Assembly (NCBI RefSeq): GCF_000178115.2 | Contig: NC_014828.1 | Span: 1,147,310-1,211,309 of the forward strand | DNA: 64,000 bases | Direction of reading: 5' to 3' | DNA from: Ethanoligenens harbinense YUAN-3 | GTDB taxonomy: Bacteria > Bacillota > Clostridia > Oscillospirales > Ethanoligenentaceae | Shown: positions 22,794 to 38,380 of the stretch, piece after piece | Layout: each line of letters begins with the position of its first letter | Position numbering within the stretch: position 1 is the stretch's first letter | Notes under the pieces: generated by a model | What the model was told of the DNA's origin: nothing | The model's database searches: none | What the model saw: the letters and a program-made list of their open reading frames with translations, nothing else | Translations under genes and position numbers: made by a program

Positions 22794-23201
22794 ATGCGCA
22801 TCACACAGGAAGCCGATTATGCCGTGCGGATCATTGATTGCCTTGCCACCGCCGGCACGCGGATGGATGCCCGCACGGTTTCCGAAAAGACCGGCGTCAC
22901 GCTGCGGTTTACACTGAAAATTTTCCGCAAGCTGGGGCAGGCCGGCATTGTGCGCTCGTTCAAGGGCGTGCAGGGCGGTTATGAACTGGCGCGGGACCCT
23001 GATGAGATCAACCTGCGTCAGGTGATCGAGGCCGTGGACGGTCCCATCAACATCAACCGCTGCATGACCGGCTCGCTGCCCTGCGCGCTGCTGGAGGATA
23101 CCCGATTGTGTTATTACCATACGGTATTCAACGAGCTTTCCAAAACGATTCAGGAAAAACTGGAGAGCGTCACGTTCCGCAGCCCGAACCGAGTTACATA
23201 A
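22794..23201 (+). CDS. Rrf2/IscR-family transcriptional regulator, probable iron-sulfur sensor
   Basis: A 135-residue winged-helix protein with the Rrf2 start MRITQEADYAVRI and recognition region SFKGVQGGYELA. Cys90, Cys97 and Cys106 (NRCMTGSLPCALL, RLCYYH) are placed as in members that ligate an iron-sulfur cluster, so it may sense oxygen, NO or cluster status. It lies directly upstream of the rubredoxin and flavodiiron genes, which makes them possible targets. The ribosome binding site is GAGGAGTATCACC. Confidence 0.88.
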   Translation: MRITQEADYAVRIIDCLATAGTRMDARTVSEKTGVTLRFTLKIFRKLGQAGIVRSFKGVQGGYELARDPDEINLRQVIEAVDGPININRCMTGSLPCALLEDTRLCYYHTVFNELSKTIQEKLESVTFRSPNRVT

Positions 23202-23286
23202 ATCTACGTCTGGATTCCGGGGGCAACTGCGGGCATATGGTTTGCGGTTTTCTTTTTCCGCGGCGGCTGAATTTACATTTGAACTG

Positions 23287-23315
23287 TTTACAAACCTGTT
23301 TTACGACGGTATAAT
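23287..23315 (+). promoter_or_regulatory. Sigma-A promoter of the rubredoxin gene
   Basis: TTTACA (23287-23292), 17-base spacer, TATAAT (23310-23315), about 58 bases before the rubredoxin start. An Rrf2-type operator could overlap it, but I see no clear dyad. Confidence 0.8.
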
Positions 23316-23373
23316 AAACTGGCAGGGATATCCTGAATATCGACTGTGAAGATTTGCGAAGGAGTTGTTTGAC

Positions 23374-23532
23374 TTGAAGAAATATGTGTGCAGCGTTTGC
23401 GGTTTTGTGTATGATGAAGCGGAAGGCTATCCGGACGGTGGGATCAATCCCGGCACCAAATGGGAAGATGTTCCCGAAGATTTCGTCTGCCCGATGTGCG
23501 GTGTGGGCAAAGAACTGTTCGAAGAGCAATAA
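23374..23532 (+). CDS. Rubredoxin
   Basis: A 52-residue electron carrier from a TTG start after GAAGGAGTTGTTTGAC. The iron ligands are Cys6 and Cys9 (CSVCG) and Cys39 and Cys42 (CPMCG), with the conserved [20 protein letters not shown] between them. In anaerobes rubredoxin passes electrons to FprA-type flavodiiron proteins, one of which is encoded next. It has its own promoter and terminator. Confidence 0.96.
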   Translation: MKKYVCSVCGFVYDEAEGYPDGGINPGTKWEDVPEDFVCPMCGVGKELFEEQ

Positions 23533-23546
23533 GCATGTTTTTTCAG

Positions 23547-23591
23547 CCCGTATGGCGGAAGGCGCAGGTGCCGTCCGCCATACGGGCTTTT
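23547..23591 (+). terminator. Intrinsic terminator after rubredoxin
   Basis: A perfect 14-bp stem (23547-23560 with 23574-23587) is followed by TTTT. It separates the rubredoxin transcript from fprA. Confidence 0.85.
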
Positions 23592-23704
23592 CAGAAGAAA
23601 GTGTTCCTTATCGGGACATTTGCGCCAATGTTTGCTGAAATTCCGCTCTGCGCTTGCGCGCATGCGGCGGGTGGTATAAAATAGGAAATACAGAGGTGAT
23701 TGAA

Positions 23705-24913
23705 TTGGGTGTTGTCAAACTTACAGACGACGTATATTCCGTCGGCGTGCTCAATCCGAACATGCGCATTTTTGATGTGATCATGCGCACGGAATTCGGC
23801 ACGAGTTATAACGCATATCTGATCAAGGGCGAGAAAAACGTGCTGATCGAAACCACGCATCCCCGGTATTTTGAAGAATATCTGGAAAACATATCAAGCG
23901 TGGTTGACCCGAAAACCATCGATTACGTCATTATGAACCACAACGAGCCGGATCATTCCGGTTCGCTGGCCAAACTGCTGGAAGTAGCGCCGCAGATCCA
24001 GGTGCTCACCTCGCAGGCGGGTGCCATTTATCTGCGCAACATCACCAATGAGCCCAATGCTCACATCCGTGCCGTCAAGGACGGCGAGACGCTTGATATC
24101 GGCGGCGGGAAAGAGCTGCGCTTTGTCATCGCGCCGTTTTTGCACTGGCCGGATTCCATGTTCACCTATTATGCGGCGGAAAAGATCGCGTTTACCTGTG
24201 ATTTTCTCGGCGCGCATTACTGCGAGCCGCGCATGATCGACAGCCATGTGACCTACCCCCAACGCTATGAGAGTGCGTTTGAAAATTACTACACCGCCAT
24301 TTTTGGGCCGTTCAAGCCCTATGTGCTCAAAGGCCTTGCCAAATTGGATGAGCTGGATGTGGATACCGTCTGCACCAGCCATGGGCCGGTTCTCACCAAA
24401 GGCGTGTATCTGGAGAAAAACAAGGAACTCTATCGCAAATGGAGTCAGCCGGCGGTACGCGAAAAGAAATATATTCCGATCTTCTATTGCAGCGCCTACG
24501 GTTATACCGGTGAGCTTGGCAAGAAGATTGCCGAGGGCATCCGGAACGTGCTGCCCGATGCGGTCGTCGAGGTGATGGATGTAAATGAGCATCCTTTTGA
24601 CGAGCTGGCGCACAAAATCAATGAGAACGATGCGTTCCTGCTCGGTTCGCCGACCATCAATAAAGACGCCGTCCGCCCGATTTGGCTGCTTGCCGCCGCG
24701 ATTGACCTCATCAACGCCAAAGGCCGCCCGGCCGCCGCGTTCGGTTCGTTCGGCTGGAGCGGGGAGGCCGTGCCCATGCTGGTGGAACGGCTCAAGAGCA
24801 TGAAGCTCAACGTGTTCGAAAACGGGTTTACCGCCCGGTTTGTGCCTTCGGATGCGGAATTTGCCGATGCGGTGGCATTTGGCAAACGTTTCGCGGAACA
24901 GCTCAAGGCATAA
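23705..24913 (+). CDS. fprA: FprA-type flavodiiron protein (oxygen/NO reductase)
   Basis: A 402-residue protein with an N-terminal metallo-beta-lactamase-like domain whose di-iron ligands include HNEPDH and HWPDSM, and a C-terminal flavodoxin domain (CSAYGYTGELGK, GSPTINKD, GSFGWSGEA). It reduces oxygen to water, or NO to N2O, with electrons from rubredoxin, protecting an anaerobe. The TTG at 23705 is preceded by AGAGGTGATTGAA. TATAAAAT at 23675-23682 could be its -10 box. Confidence 0.93.
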   Translation: MGVVKLTDDVYSVGVLNPNMRIFDVIMRTEFGTSYNAYLIKGEKNVLIETTHPRYFEEYLENISSVVDPKTIDYVIMNHNEPDHSGSLAKLLEVAPQIQVLTSQAGAIYLRNITNEPNAHIRAVKDGETLDIGGGKELRFVIAPFLHWPDSMFTYYAAEKIAFTCDFLGAHYCEPRMIDSHVTYPQRYESAFENYYTAIFGPFKPYVLKGLAKLDELDVDTVCTSHGPVLTKGVYLEKNKELYRKWSQPAVREKKYIPIFYCSAYGYTGELGKKIAEGIRNVLPDAVVEVMDVNEHPFDELAHKINENDAFLLGSPTINKDAVRPIWLLAAAIDLINAKGRPAAAFGSFGWSGEAVPMLVERLKSMKLNVFENGFTARFVPSDAEFADAVAFGKRFAEQLKA

Positions 24914-24933
24914 TCTGCACGTGTGCTTTTCTC

Positions 24934-24972
24934 GTTGCCGCCCGGGCTTTTTGCCCGGACGGCAACGTTTTT
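24934..24972 (+). terminator. Intrinsic terminator after fprA
   Basis: GTTGCCG-CCCGGGC and GCCCGG-CGGCAAC form a long stem with one bulged position, followed by GTTTTT. Confidence 0.85.
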
Positions 24973-25088
24973 ACAGTTTATTCATTGCATTTGCAAGGGG
25001 CATCTTGTAGAATATAAGCAGTGCAGGTCCGGTTTGTTTTGGGCAAAGCGGCCTTTTGTCTGGCGTTTATGGTGAAAGGGGCTTTTGG

Positions 25089-25952
25089 TTGTTCGGCTAT
25101 GTAAGACCCTATAAGCCGGAATTGAAGATCCGGGAATTTGAGGCGTACCGCGCGGTCTACTGCGGCATCTGCCACACATTGGGCAAACGGTATGCCTTTG
25201 CCATGCGCTTTATTTTGAGTTATGATCTGACATTGATGGCCATCCTGCTGCTCTCTCTGCGGGACAACCCACCGGCGGTCTGCCGCTGCCGGTGCCCCGC
25301 CAAGCTTCGCAAGATGCCTGCCTGTGAGCAGAGCGCGGAACTGCGTTTCGTGGCGGATTGCGGCGTGCTGCTGCTATACCACAAGTTGCGCGACAATCTG
25401 CGTGACGGCTCCTTTTTCAAAAAACTGGCGGCGGCGTTCCTGCTGCCGTTTGCGGCGCTTATGAAACGGCGTGCCACAGCCCGCCAGCCGCAGGCGGCGG
25501 CTCATATCGCGGACGCCATGCGCGCGCAGTGCGATGCGGAACGCCGGAAAGCGGGCGTGGATGCTGCCGCGGACCCAACTGGCGGGATGATCGCCGATTT
25601 ACTTTTGCTGGGGGCCGGCCAGGGTGCAGACGAACGGGTTCTGCACCGTTTCGGCTATTTCCTGGGCCGCTGGGTCTACCTGATAGATGCGGTGGACGAT
25701 ATGCAGGCGGACGTAAAAAGCGGCGATTACAACCCGTTCGTACTGGCGTGGCGTCTTTCGCCCGCCTCCGATTTTGCGGCGTGCAGGGCGCGTGCGGTCG
25801 GGCTGCTCAATTCCTGTGTATATGAGATGCAGGCGGCGCTTGCGCTGCTGCCGGTGCGGCAATATGCCGGTGTGCTCGAAAACACGTTTGTGCTCGGCTT
25901 GCCCCACATACAGTGTGCGGTGGTGGAAGGCCAGCCCTTGAAAGGGCGATGA
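25089..25952 (+). CDS. DUF5685 family protein
   Basis: A 287-residue protein beginning FGYVRPYKPELKIREFEAY, the hallmark of DUF5685, with early cysteines in AVYCGICHTLGKRY. The sequence is predicted mostly helical. A late segment WVYLIDAVDDMQADVKSGDYN holds an acidic DxxDDxxxD cluster that recalls the metal-diphosphate motif of squalene/phytoene synthase folds; that resemblance is my inference. The TTG start follows AAAGGGGCTTTTGG. It heads a three-gene run with a J-domain protein and a membrane protein. Confidence 0.75.
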   Translation: MFGYVRPYKPELKIREFEAYRAVYCGICHTLGKRYAFAMRFILSYDLTLMAILLLSLRDNPPAVCRCRCPAKLRKMPACEQSAELRFVADCGVLLLYHKLRDNLRDGSFFKKLAAAFLLPFAALMKRRATARQPQAAAHIADAMRAQCDAERRKAGVDAAADPTGGMIADLLLLGAGQGADERVLHRFGYFLGRWVYLIDAVDDMQADVKSGDYNPFVLAWRLSPASDFAACRARAVGLLNSCVYEMQAALALLPVRQYAGVLENTFVLGLPHIQCAVVEGQPLKGR

Positions 25953-25994
25953 GCCGGTTTCGATTTTCAACCATTGAAGAAAGCTGGAAAGAAC

Positions 25995-26621
25995 ATGACC
26001 GATCCGTATCAGGTCCTGGGCGTGTCGCCCAACGCCTCCGACGACGAAGTGAAAGCGGCTTATCGCAAACTTGTCAAAAAATATCATCCGGACAATTATG
26101 TCAACAACCCGCTGGCCGATCTCGCAACCGAAAAAATGAAAGAGATCAACGAAGCGTATAATACCGTCATGCAGCAGCGAGGCCGCGGAGGCAGCAACGG
26201 CGGCGGATACAACGCGTCTTCCGGAGGAAATCAGTCTTCCTACAGCGGCGGCTCCGCGCGGTTCATGCATGTGCGTTCCATGATCAATGCCGGCCAGATT
26301 GGGCAGGCACAAAATGTGCTCGATGCCGTACCGTTGAGCGAGCGTGATGCCGAGTGGCATTTTCTCATGGGCAGCGTCATGTACCGCAAAGGCTGGGTGA
26401 ACGAGGCGTATGTCAATTTCCAGAACGCCTGCCGGCAGGACCCGGGCAACCGGGAATATCAGGAGGCGCTCAACCGTCTTTCCGGCCAGATGAACGGGAT
26501 GGGATTCGGTGGTTTCGGCGGCTACAACATGGGCAATCAGGAGGGCTGTACCGGGTGCGACATCTGCACGGGGCTGATTTGCGCCGATTGCCTTTGTGGC
26601 GGATTGGGCGGCGGTTGCTGA
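25995..26621 (+). CDS. DnaJ-domain protein with cysteine-rich C-terminal tail
   Basis: A 208-residue protein. The J domain fills about residues 3-62 and has the HPD tripeptide (KKYHPDN) that stimulates Hsp70. A Gly/Ser/Asn-rich linker (about 65-92) leads to a helical, TPR-like region (about 95-165). The tail is Gly/Met-rich, then carries seven cysteines in about 25 residues ([16 protein letters not shown] and CLC..C). The zinc-finger domain of true DnaJ is absent, so this is a specialised co-chaperone. It lies 42 bases after the DUF5685 gene and 14 before the membrane protein gene. Confidence 0.85.
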   Translation: MTDPYQVLGVSPNASDDEVKAAYRKLVKKYHPDNYVNNPLADLATEKMKEINEAYNTVMQQRGRGGSNGGGYNASSGGNQSSYSGGSARFMHVRSMINAGQIGQAQNVLDAVPLSERDAEWHFLMGSVMYRKGWVNEAYVNFQNACRQDPGNREYQEALNRLSGQMNGMGFGGFGGYNMGNQEGCTGCDICTGLICADCLCGGLGGGC

Positions 26622-26635
26622 AGGAGCGTGCACAT

Positions 26636-27157
26636 ATGGCAAACAAGCAGGCGCGCGGTGTGGCGTTGGGCGGTATGCTGACGGCACTTTCGCTGGTTCT
26701 TCTGGTGCTGGCCGGTGTATTGCCGATGATGCAGTTGGTTTTCCCCGCTGTGGCCGGCCTTCTGCTGGTTGTGGTGGTGCTGGAACTGCACATCAAATGG
26801 GCATGGGGCATTTTTGCTGCCGTCACGCTCTTGGGGTTGTTGCTGTGTCCGGACAAAAGTGTGGTCGTCTATTATGTCTTTTTCTTTGGGCACTACCCGT
26901 TGCTCAAAAATTATATCGAACGCCTGCGCAGTCGGGCCGTACAGTGGCTCGTTAAGATCCCGCTGTTCAATGCCTGCATCATTCTGGCCTATCTGGCAAT
27001 CGCGAAGCTGTTCGGTGTGCCGGAGGATCTGCTGCGGTATGGGTATCCGTTCGCCCTGGCGCTGGCCAATGCGGCGTTCATTCTCTATGACATCGCGCTT
27101 TCCCGGCTGATCGTGACGTATATCTATCGTGTGCGTAAACTTCTGCATCGGAAATAG
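26636..27157 (+). CDS. Conserved multi-pass membrane protein of unknown function
   Basis: A 173-residue protein with about five hydrophobic segments (about 9-29, 32-50, 54-70, 105-125, 135-158), small loops and a basic tail RVRKLLHRK. The small-residue-rich helices resemble S components of ECF vitamin transporters, but no family motif is recognised. Start and AAGGAGCG ribosome binding site lie 14 bases after the J-domain gene, so it probably belongs to that operon. Confidence 0.7.
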   Translation: MANKQARGVALGGMLTALSLVLLVLAGVLPMMQLVFPAVAGLLLVVVVLELHIKWAWGIFAAVTLLGLLLCPDKSVVVYYVFFFGHYPLLKNYIERLRSRAVQWLVKIPLFNACIILAYLAIAKLFGVPEDLLRYGYPFALALANAAFILYDIALSRLIVTYIYRVRKLLHRK

Positions 27158-27181
27158 AACCGCAATGTTATCAAGTCATGC

Positions 27182-27216
27182 AAAAAGCCCGCCCGGCAAA
27201 GCCGGACGGGCTTTTT
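27182..27216. terminator. Bidirectional terminator between membrane protein and ferritin genes
   Basis: GCCCGCCCGGC-AAA-GCCGGACGGGC is flanked by A5 on one side and T5 on the other, and sits between two convergent stops. It can end both transcripts. Confidence 0.9.
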
Positions 27217-27227
27217 GGCGTGTGGTT

Positions 27228-27740
27228 TTACAGCACAAGCGTGGGCGGCGCATAAACGCGCGTGGCCAGTTCGGCATCGAGGTTGTATAACCCTTTGGAA
27301 TCGCCGGCAAAGAGTTCAAACCTCTTGATGATGTCCTCAAAGTTCTTCTCTTCCTCGCCCTGCTCCTTGACGAACCAGTCGAAGAACTGCGTGGTGCGGA
27401 AATCCTTGGCGTCCAGCGCGGCGCCGTAAATGTTATGGATGCGCTCGGTCACGACCAATTCGTGCGCATAGGCCGCTTTCAGCGGCGCGAGGAACGACTC
27501 GTAGTCGGATTTGACTTCCGCGACGGCCGGGAAATGAACCGCTTCGCCGTTGTTGAGCAGATATTGGATCTGCAGCATGGCGTGGTCGCGCTCCTCTTGT
27601 GTCTGGATCTGGAACCAGTTGGCAAACCCGTTGAGGTTCTTGTCGGCGTAATAGGCATAAATGCCAAGATAGATATAAGCGGAGTAAAATTCATAATTGA
27701 TCTGATCTTCGATCAGAGCCTTGATTTCAGGTTTCAGCAT
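27228..27740 (-). CDS. ftnA: Ferritin (bacterial non-haem type)
   Basis: A 170-residue four-helix iron-storage subunit. Ferroxidase-site ligands are visible in INYEFYSAYIYLGI, TQEERDHAM and VKEQGEEEKNFEDI. It oxidises ferrous iron and stores it in a 24-mer shell, lowering Fenton chemistry. The start at 27740 follows GGAGCGGACAATT. It sits between the oxygen-defence genes and the copper genes. Confidence 0.95.
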   Translation of the reverse strand: MLKPEIKALIEDQINYEFYSAYIYLGIYAYYADKNLNGFANWFQIQTQEERDHAMLQIQYLLNNGEAVHFPAVAEVKSDYESFLAPLKAAYAHELVVTERIHNIYGAALDAKDFRTTQFFDWFVKEQGEEEKNFEDIIKRFELFAGDSKGLYNLDAELATRVYAPPTLVL

Positions 27741-27828
27741 AATTGTCCGCTCCTTTTCCTTGTATGATATCCAGTATACCACATTTTCCTGGGAAATTTC
27801 AGTTATATCCTGTGTGCAAGGACGGTTT

Positions 27829-28038
27829 TTATTCGGTGGTGTAGCCCGCTTCTTCGATAGCGGCTTTGATGGCGTCAAGCCCGACGGTCTGGTCGTCGTA
27901 TTCGACCGTTGCGCGCTTTTCGTCCAGGCTCACTTTGACTTTTTTGACACCGTCCAGCGCTTTGACCGCCTCCGTTACCGCTTTGACGCAGTGCTTGCAG
28001 CTCATGCCATTGACCGTGATGTCTTCTGCGATCTTCAT
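27829..28038 (-). CDS. copZ: Copper chaperone CopZ
   Basis: A 69-residue heavy-metal-associated domain with the copper-binding GMSCKHC motif and a ferredoxin-like fold pattern. It hands Cu(I) to the ATPase encoded just upstream, 49 bases away in the same direction. The ribosome binding site is AAGGAGGC. It should share the copA promoter. Confidence 0.93.
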   Translation of the reverse strand: MKIAEDITVNGMSCKHCVKAVTEAVKALDGVKKVKVSLDEKRATVEYDDQTVGLDAIKAAIEEAGYTTE

Positions 28039-28087
28039 AATAGAAAGCCTCCTTCTTGTCTGCCTGGATGAGCAGGCGGGTATATGT

Positions 28088-30298
28088 TCATTTGGCAGCG
28101 GGTTTATAGCGCCGCAGGCTGAGGGAATTGGTGACGACCGAAACGGAACTGAAGGCCATCGCCGCGCCCGCAATCATCGGGTTGAGGAACCCGGCTGCCG
28201 CAAACGGGATGCCCACCGCATTGTAAAACAGCGCCCAGAAGAGATTTTGCCGGATCTTGCGCATGGTGCGGCGGGAAAGCTCAATGGCCTGCGGGATGGA
28301 TTCCAAATTGCCGCGCATCAGGGTGATGTCGGCGGCTTCGATGGCCACGTCGGCGCCGGTGCCCATGGCGATGCCGATGTCGGCGGTGGCAAGGGCGGGC
28401 GCGTCGTTGATGCCGTCGCCCGCCATGGCTACTATTTTACCCTGTTTGCGCAGTTTTTCAACCTCTGCCGCTTTGTTTTCCGGCAACACCTCGGCCACCA
28501 CATGGGCGATACCGGCCTGCCGGGCGATGGCCGCGGCGGTGTGGGCGTTGTCGCCGGTGAGCATGTAGACTTCCACGCCCATTTGCCCCAATTGCTCCAC
28601 CGCCCGCCGGGAGCCTTCCTTGATGGTATCCGCCACCGCAATGACGGCGAGCACACGGTCGCTGTCCGCGAGCAGCATGGCGGTCTTGCCGTCTTTTTCA
28701 AAACGTTCCATCATCGGTTCCGCCGCCGCAATGTCCAGTTCCGCTTCCCGCAGCAGCGCGCGGGTGCCTACGAGCAGTTTTTTTCCTTCCACCGTGGCGG
28801 ATACGCCTTTGCCCGGTACGGCTTCGAACGCGTCGGGGTGGGGGAGCTCTTCTTTTTTGGAAGCCGCCTGGGCAATGGCCTGTCCCAGCGGGTGCTCCGA
28901 ATTTTTCTCCGCGATGCCGGCCAGCCGCAGGGCCTCGGCTTCGGGGATGCCGAACGCGGCGATGTCGGTCACTTCGGGGCGGCCGTTGGTGATGGTGCCG
29001 GTTTTGTCCAACACCACGGCGCCTATTTTACCCGCAGTTTCGAGGTATTCGCCGCCTTTAAACAGGATGCCCGCGGATGCGCCGATGCCGGTGCCCACCA
29101 TGATGGCGGTGGGGGTGGCAAGGCCCAGCGAGCACGGGCAGGCAATGACCAGCACGGCCACCGCGCTGATAAGGGAAGATGTGAGGTCGCGTGTGATGAG
29201 GAAATGCAGCAAAAACGAGGCCAGCGCGATGCAGAGTACCACCGGCACGAAGATGCCGGAAATCTTGTCGGCAATTTTCTGGATGGGTGCCTTAGAGCCC
29301 TGTGCATCCTCCACCAGTTTGATGATCTGCGCGAGCGCCGCGTCCTTGCCCACGCGGGTGGCTTCATATCGGAACGTGCCGAATCTGTTGATGGTCGCGC
29401 CGATGACGGTATCGCCGGGGGCCTTGTCCACCGGCAGGCTTTCGCCGGTAATCATCGATTCGTCCACTGCCGAGTCGCCTTCGAGTATCCTGCCGTCGGT
29501 CGGAATTTTTTCGCCCGGCCGGACGAGCACCGTGTCGCCTGCGGCGACCTCTTCAATAGGGATATCGGTTTCCTTGCCGCCGCGCAGCACGCGGGCGGTC
29601 TTGGCCTGCAGGCCGATCAATTTCTTGATGGCGTCGCCGGTGCGGCTCTTGGCGGAAGCCTCAAAGAATTTGCCCAGCAGCACAAGCGTGATAATGACCG
29701 CTGAGGTTTCAAAATATAGGTGGGGCATTGCCATGCCGGACATGTGGGCGGCAGGCATCGCCCAGAAGATGTTGTAAATGCTGAACAGGTAAGCCGCCGT
29801 GGTGCCCAGCGCCACCAGCACGTCCATATTTGCGCTGCCCGAACGGACGGACAGGAACGCGCCCTTATAGAACCGCCAGCCGATTCCGAACTGCACGGCC
29901 GTGCCCAGAAGGAACTGAAGCGTGGGGTCGGCCAAAACGCTTGTCCGGCCCGACAGGTCGAAGATCATGTTGATGACGAACGGAACAGTGAGCGCGATGG
30001 AGACCGCCAGCATGACCTGTAGGCTGCGCAGTTGGCGGCCGCGCGCGCGCCGTTCCTTTTCGGCCGAATCGGCGTCCTCTTTGATGGCGCCGTATCCAAG
30101 ATTTTTGACGGTTTTGATGATGAGGGCGGTGTTGGCCTTTCCCGGGTCAAATTCCACCGTGGCCTTTTCGGTAGCAAGATTGACGTTGGCGGTCACACCG
30201 TCGAGCGTGTTCAGTTTTTTTTCGATGCGCGCGGAACACGCGGCGCAGCTCATGCCGGTGATGGCGTAGGTTTCCTTGACATCCGACTTCTCATCCAT
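28088..30298 (-). CDS. copA: Copper-exporting P1B-type ATPase CopA
   Basis: A 736-residue pump with one N-terminal metal-binding domain ([13 protein letters not shown]), eight predicted membrane segments, the CPC motif ([11 protein letters not shown]) in TM6, the phosphorylation site [16 protein letters not shown] and the HP locus (SEHPLG). It uses ATP to move Cu(I) out of the cytoplasm. One metal-binding domain is typical of small Gram-positive CopA. No CsoR or CopY repressor gene is adjacent. Confidence 0.95.
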   Translation of the reverse strand: MDEKSDVKETYAITGMSCAACSARIEKKLNTLDGVTANVNLATEKATVEFDPGKANTALIIKTVKNLGYGAIKEDADSAEKERRARGRQLRSLQVMLAVSIALTVPFVINMIFDLSGRTSVLADPTLQFLLGTAVQFGIGWRFYKGAFLSVRSGSANMDVLVALGTTAAYLFSIYNIFWAMPAAHMSGMAMPHLYFETSAVIITLVLLGKFFEASAKSRTGDAIKKLIGLQAKTARVLRGGKETDIPIEEVAAGDTVLVRPGEKIPTDGRILEGDSAVDESMITGESLPVDKAPGDTVIGATINRFGTFRYEATRVGKDAALAQIIKLVEDAQGSKAPIQKIADKISGIFVPVVLCIALASFLLHFLITRDLTSSLISAVAVLVIACPCSLGLATPTAIMVGTGIGASAGILFKGGEYLETAGKIGAVVLDKTGTITNGRPEVTDIAAFGIPEAEALRLAGIAEKNSEHPLGQAIAQAASKKEELPHPDAFEAVPGKGVSATVEGKKLLVGTRALLREAELDIAAAEPMMERFEKDGKTAMLLADSDRVLAVIAVADTIKEGSRRAVEQLGQMGVEVYMLTGDNAHTAAAIARQAGIAHVVAEVLPENKAAEVEKLRKQGKIVAMAGDGINDAPALATADIGIAMGTGADVAIEAADITLMRGNLESIPQAIELSRRTMRKIRQNLFWALFYNAVGIPFAAAGFLNPMIAGAAMAFSSVSVVTNSLSLRRYKPAAK

Positions 30299-30378
30299 GA
30301 TTCTTCCACCTTGCCTTTGCGATGCACCGCAAACAGGTCTTAAAAAAGTTATACCAAAACGGTGCAGATTTTGTTCTT

Positions 30379-30407
30379 ATCATAGAGCATCTGTGCACAT
30401 GCGTCAA
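30379..30407 (-). promoter_or_regulatory. Sigma-A promoter of copA-copZ
   Basis: On the minus strand TTGACG (30407-30402), 17-base spacer, TATGAT (30384-30379), about 80 bases before copA. No CopY-type TACANNTGTA box was seen. Confidence 0.7.
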
Positions 30408-30476
30408 GTATAATTGTTACAGACGGAATGGGGGCGCCGCGGTTTCTCGGGGAAAGGGGCGGCTTCCGGCAGATGC

Positions 30477-30513
30477 AAAAACGCCCGCGGGAAAAACGAA
30501 TTCTCCCGCGGGC
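30477..30513 (-). terminator. Intrinsic terminator, minus strand
   Basis: A ten-base-pair GC-rich stem with an 11-base loop is followed on the minus strand by GTTTTTGC. No annotated minus-strand gene ends here, which supports a short transcript from the promoter at 30648-30676. Confidence 0.7.
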
Positions 30514-30558
30514 ACACCAGTTTGATAAAATTTATACCGTTTTTACGCAGATAAGGGA

Positions 30559-30587
30559 TTGACAGCCACCAAAAGTGGTTGTATAAT
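30559..30587 (+). promoter_or_regulatory. Consensus sigma-A promoter of rpoB-rpoC
   Basis: A perfect TTGACA (30559-30564), 17-base spacer and perfect TATAAT (30582-30587). The spacer holds CCAC-CAAAA-GTGG, a hyphenated inverted repeat. The predicted start near 30594 gives a leader of about 208 bases before rpoB. Confidence 0.9.
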
Positions 30588-30647
30588 ATAGTACTGTATC
30601 TTAATGGCTTTTCCAACATTGCTTGTTCCAGCATCACTGCTGTTTTG

Positions 30648-30676
30648 ATTATAGCATATGCATTTTCATTGTTCAA
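30648..30676 (-). promoter_or_regulatory. Sigma-A promoter facing the rpoB promoter
   Basis: On the minus strand TTGAAC (30676-30671), 17-base spacer, TATAAT (30653-30648). Its start near 30641 lies about 50 bases downstream of the rpoB start site, on the opposite strand. Confidence 0.65.
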
Positions 30677-30801
30677 TAGTCCTGCATACATTTGCGGGCT
30701 TTCTTTTCCGCACGGCGCCTGTTTCGGGCGATCCGATCCGGGGTGCCGCGGCGGTTTTTTGCGCGGTTTCCGCCGACTAAATGAATGGAGTGGTAGAATA
30801 A

Positions 30802-34500
<3,699 letters not shown>

Positions 34501-34664
34501 ACAGTCTTTTTACACCCGCTGCCTGACAGAAGCGGCAGGGTGAAGCATACAGGGCAGCGGTGTGCGCGGGTTTTACCCGGCGCCGCCGCGCCGGACACAG
34601 CAATCGCGTGCATGCACGGATCGGTTCAATGAGCCGGCATGAATTGGGAAGGGGACGGCGCAAT

Positions 34665-38186
<3,522 letters not shown>

Positions 38187-38243
38187 TGCATGTTGGCCGG
38201 TCCGGATATTCATTAAAAGCGGTGGTTTCCTTTCGGGCAATAC

Positions 38244-38273
38244 TTGACAGTTTCACAAAAAACATGATATAAT
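38244..38273 (+). promoter_or_regulatory. Sigma-A promoter of the rpsL-rpsG-fusA genes
   Basis: TTGACA (38244-38249), 18-base spacer, TATAAT (38268-38273), 107 bases before rpsL. Confidence 0.85.
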
Positions 38274-38285
38274 GACTACTTGTGT

Positions 38286-38315
38286 GGGCAGCCATGTTGC
38301 AAAGCACGGCTGCCC
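38286..38315 (+). promoter_or_regulatory. Leader hairpin before rpsL
   Basis: GGGCAGCC (38286-38293) pairs with GGCTGCCC (38308-38315) around a 14-base loop, just after the predicted transcript start. It has no T run, so it is not a terminator. It could stabilise the leader or bind a ribosomal protein for feedback control. Confidence 0.4.
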
Positions 38316-38380
38316 CTGCACGTGTGGGGAAATCGTTTGGGTTTCCGCCACGAGCAACTATTTTTATGAGGAGGTGCAGT

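Larger units (their letters stand above)
30477..30641 (-). ncRNA. Candidate small antisense RNA upstream of rpoB
   Basis: A strong minus-strand promoter (30648-30676) faces away from rpoB. About 165 bases later comes an intrinsic terminator in the same orientation (10-bp stem 30483-30492 with 30504-30513, then T5). No gene with a ribosome binding site lies between. The predicted transcript would cover the rpoB promoter and the first bases of the rpoB leader, and contains a hairpin around CCACTTTTGGTGG. It does not match the long-rod shape of 6S RNA on inspection. No expression evidence is available. Confidence 0.45.

Noticed and set aside
27866-29704. A 612-codon plus-strand frame opposite copA and copZ
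   Set aside because: It runs through the copZ-copA gap and lacks a start signal; the minus-strand proteins are unmistakable.
30404-30691. A possible 95-residue minus-strand protein upstream of rpoB
   Set aside because: It has no ribosome binding site, reads through a strong terminator hairpin and begins upstream of the predicted transcript start; a non-coding RNA fits better.
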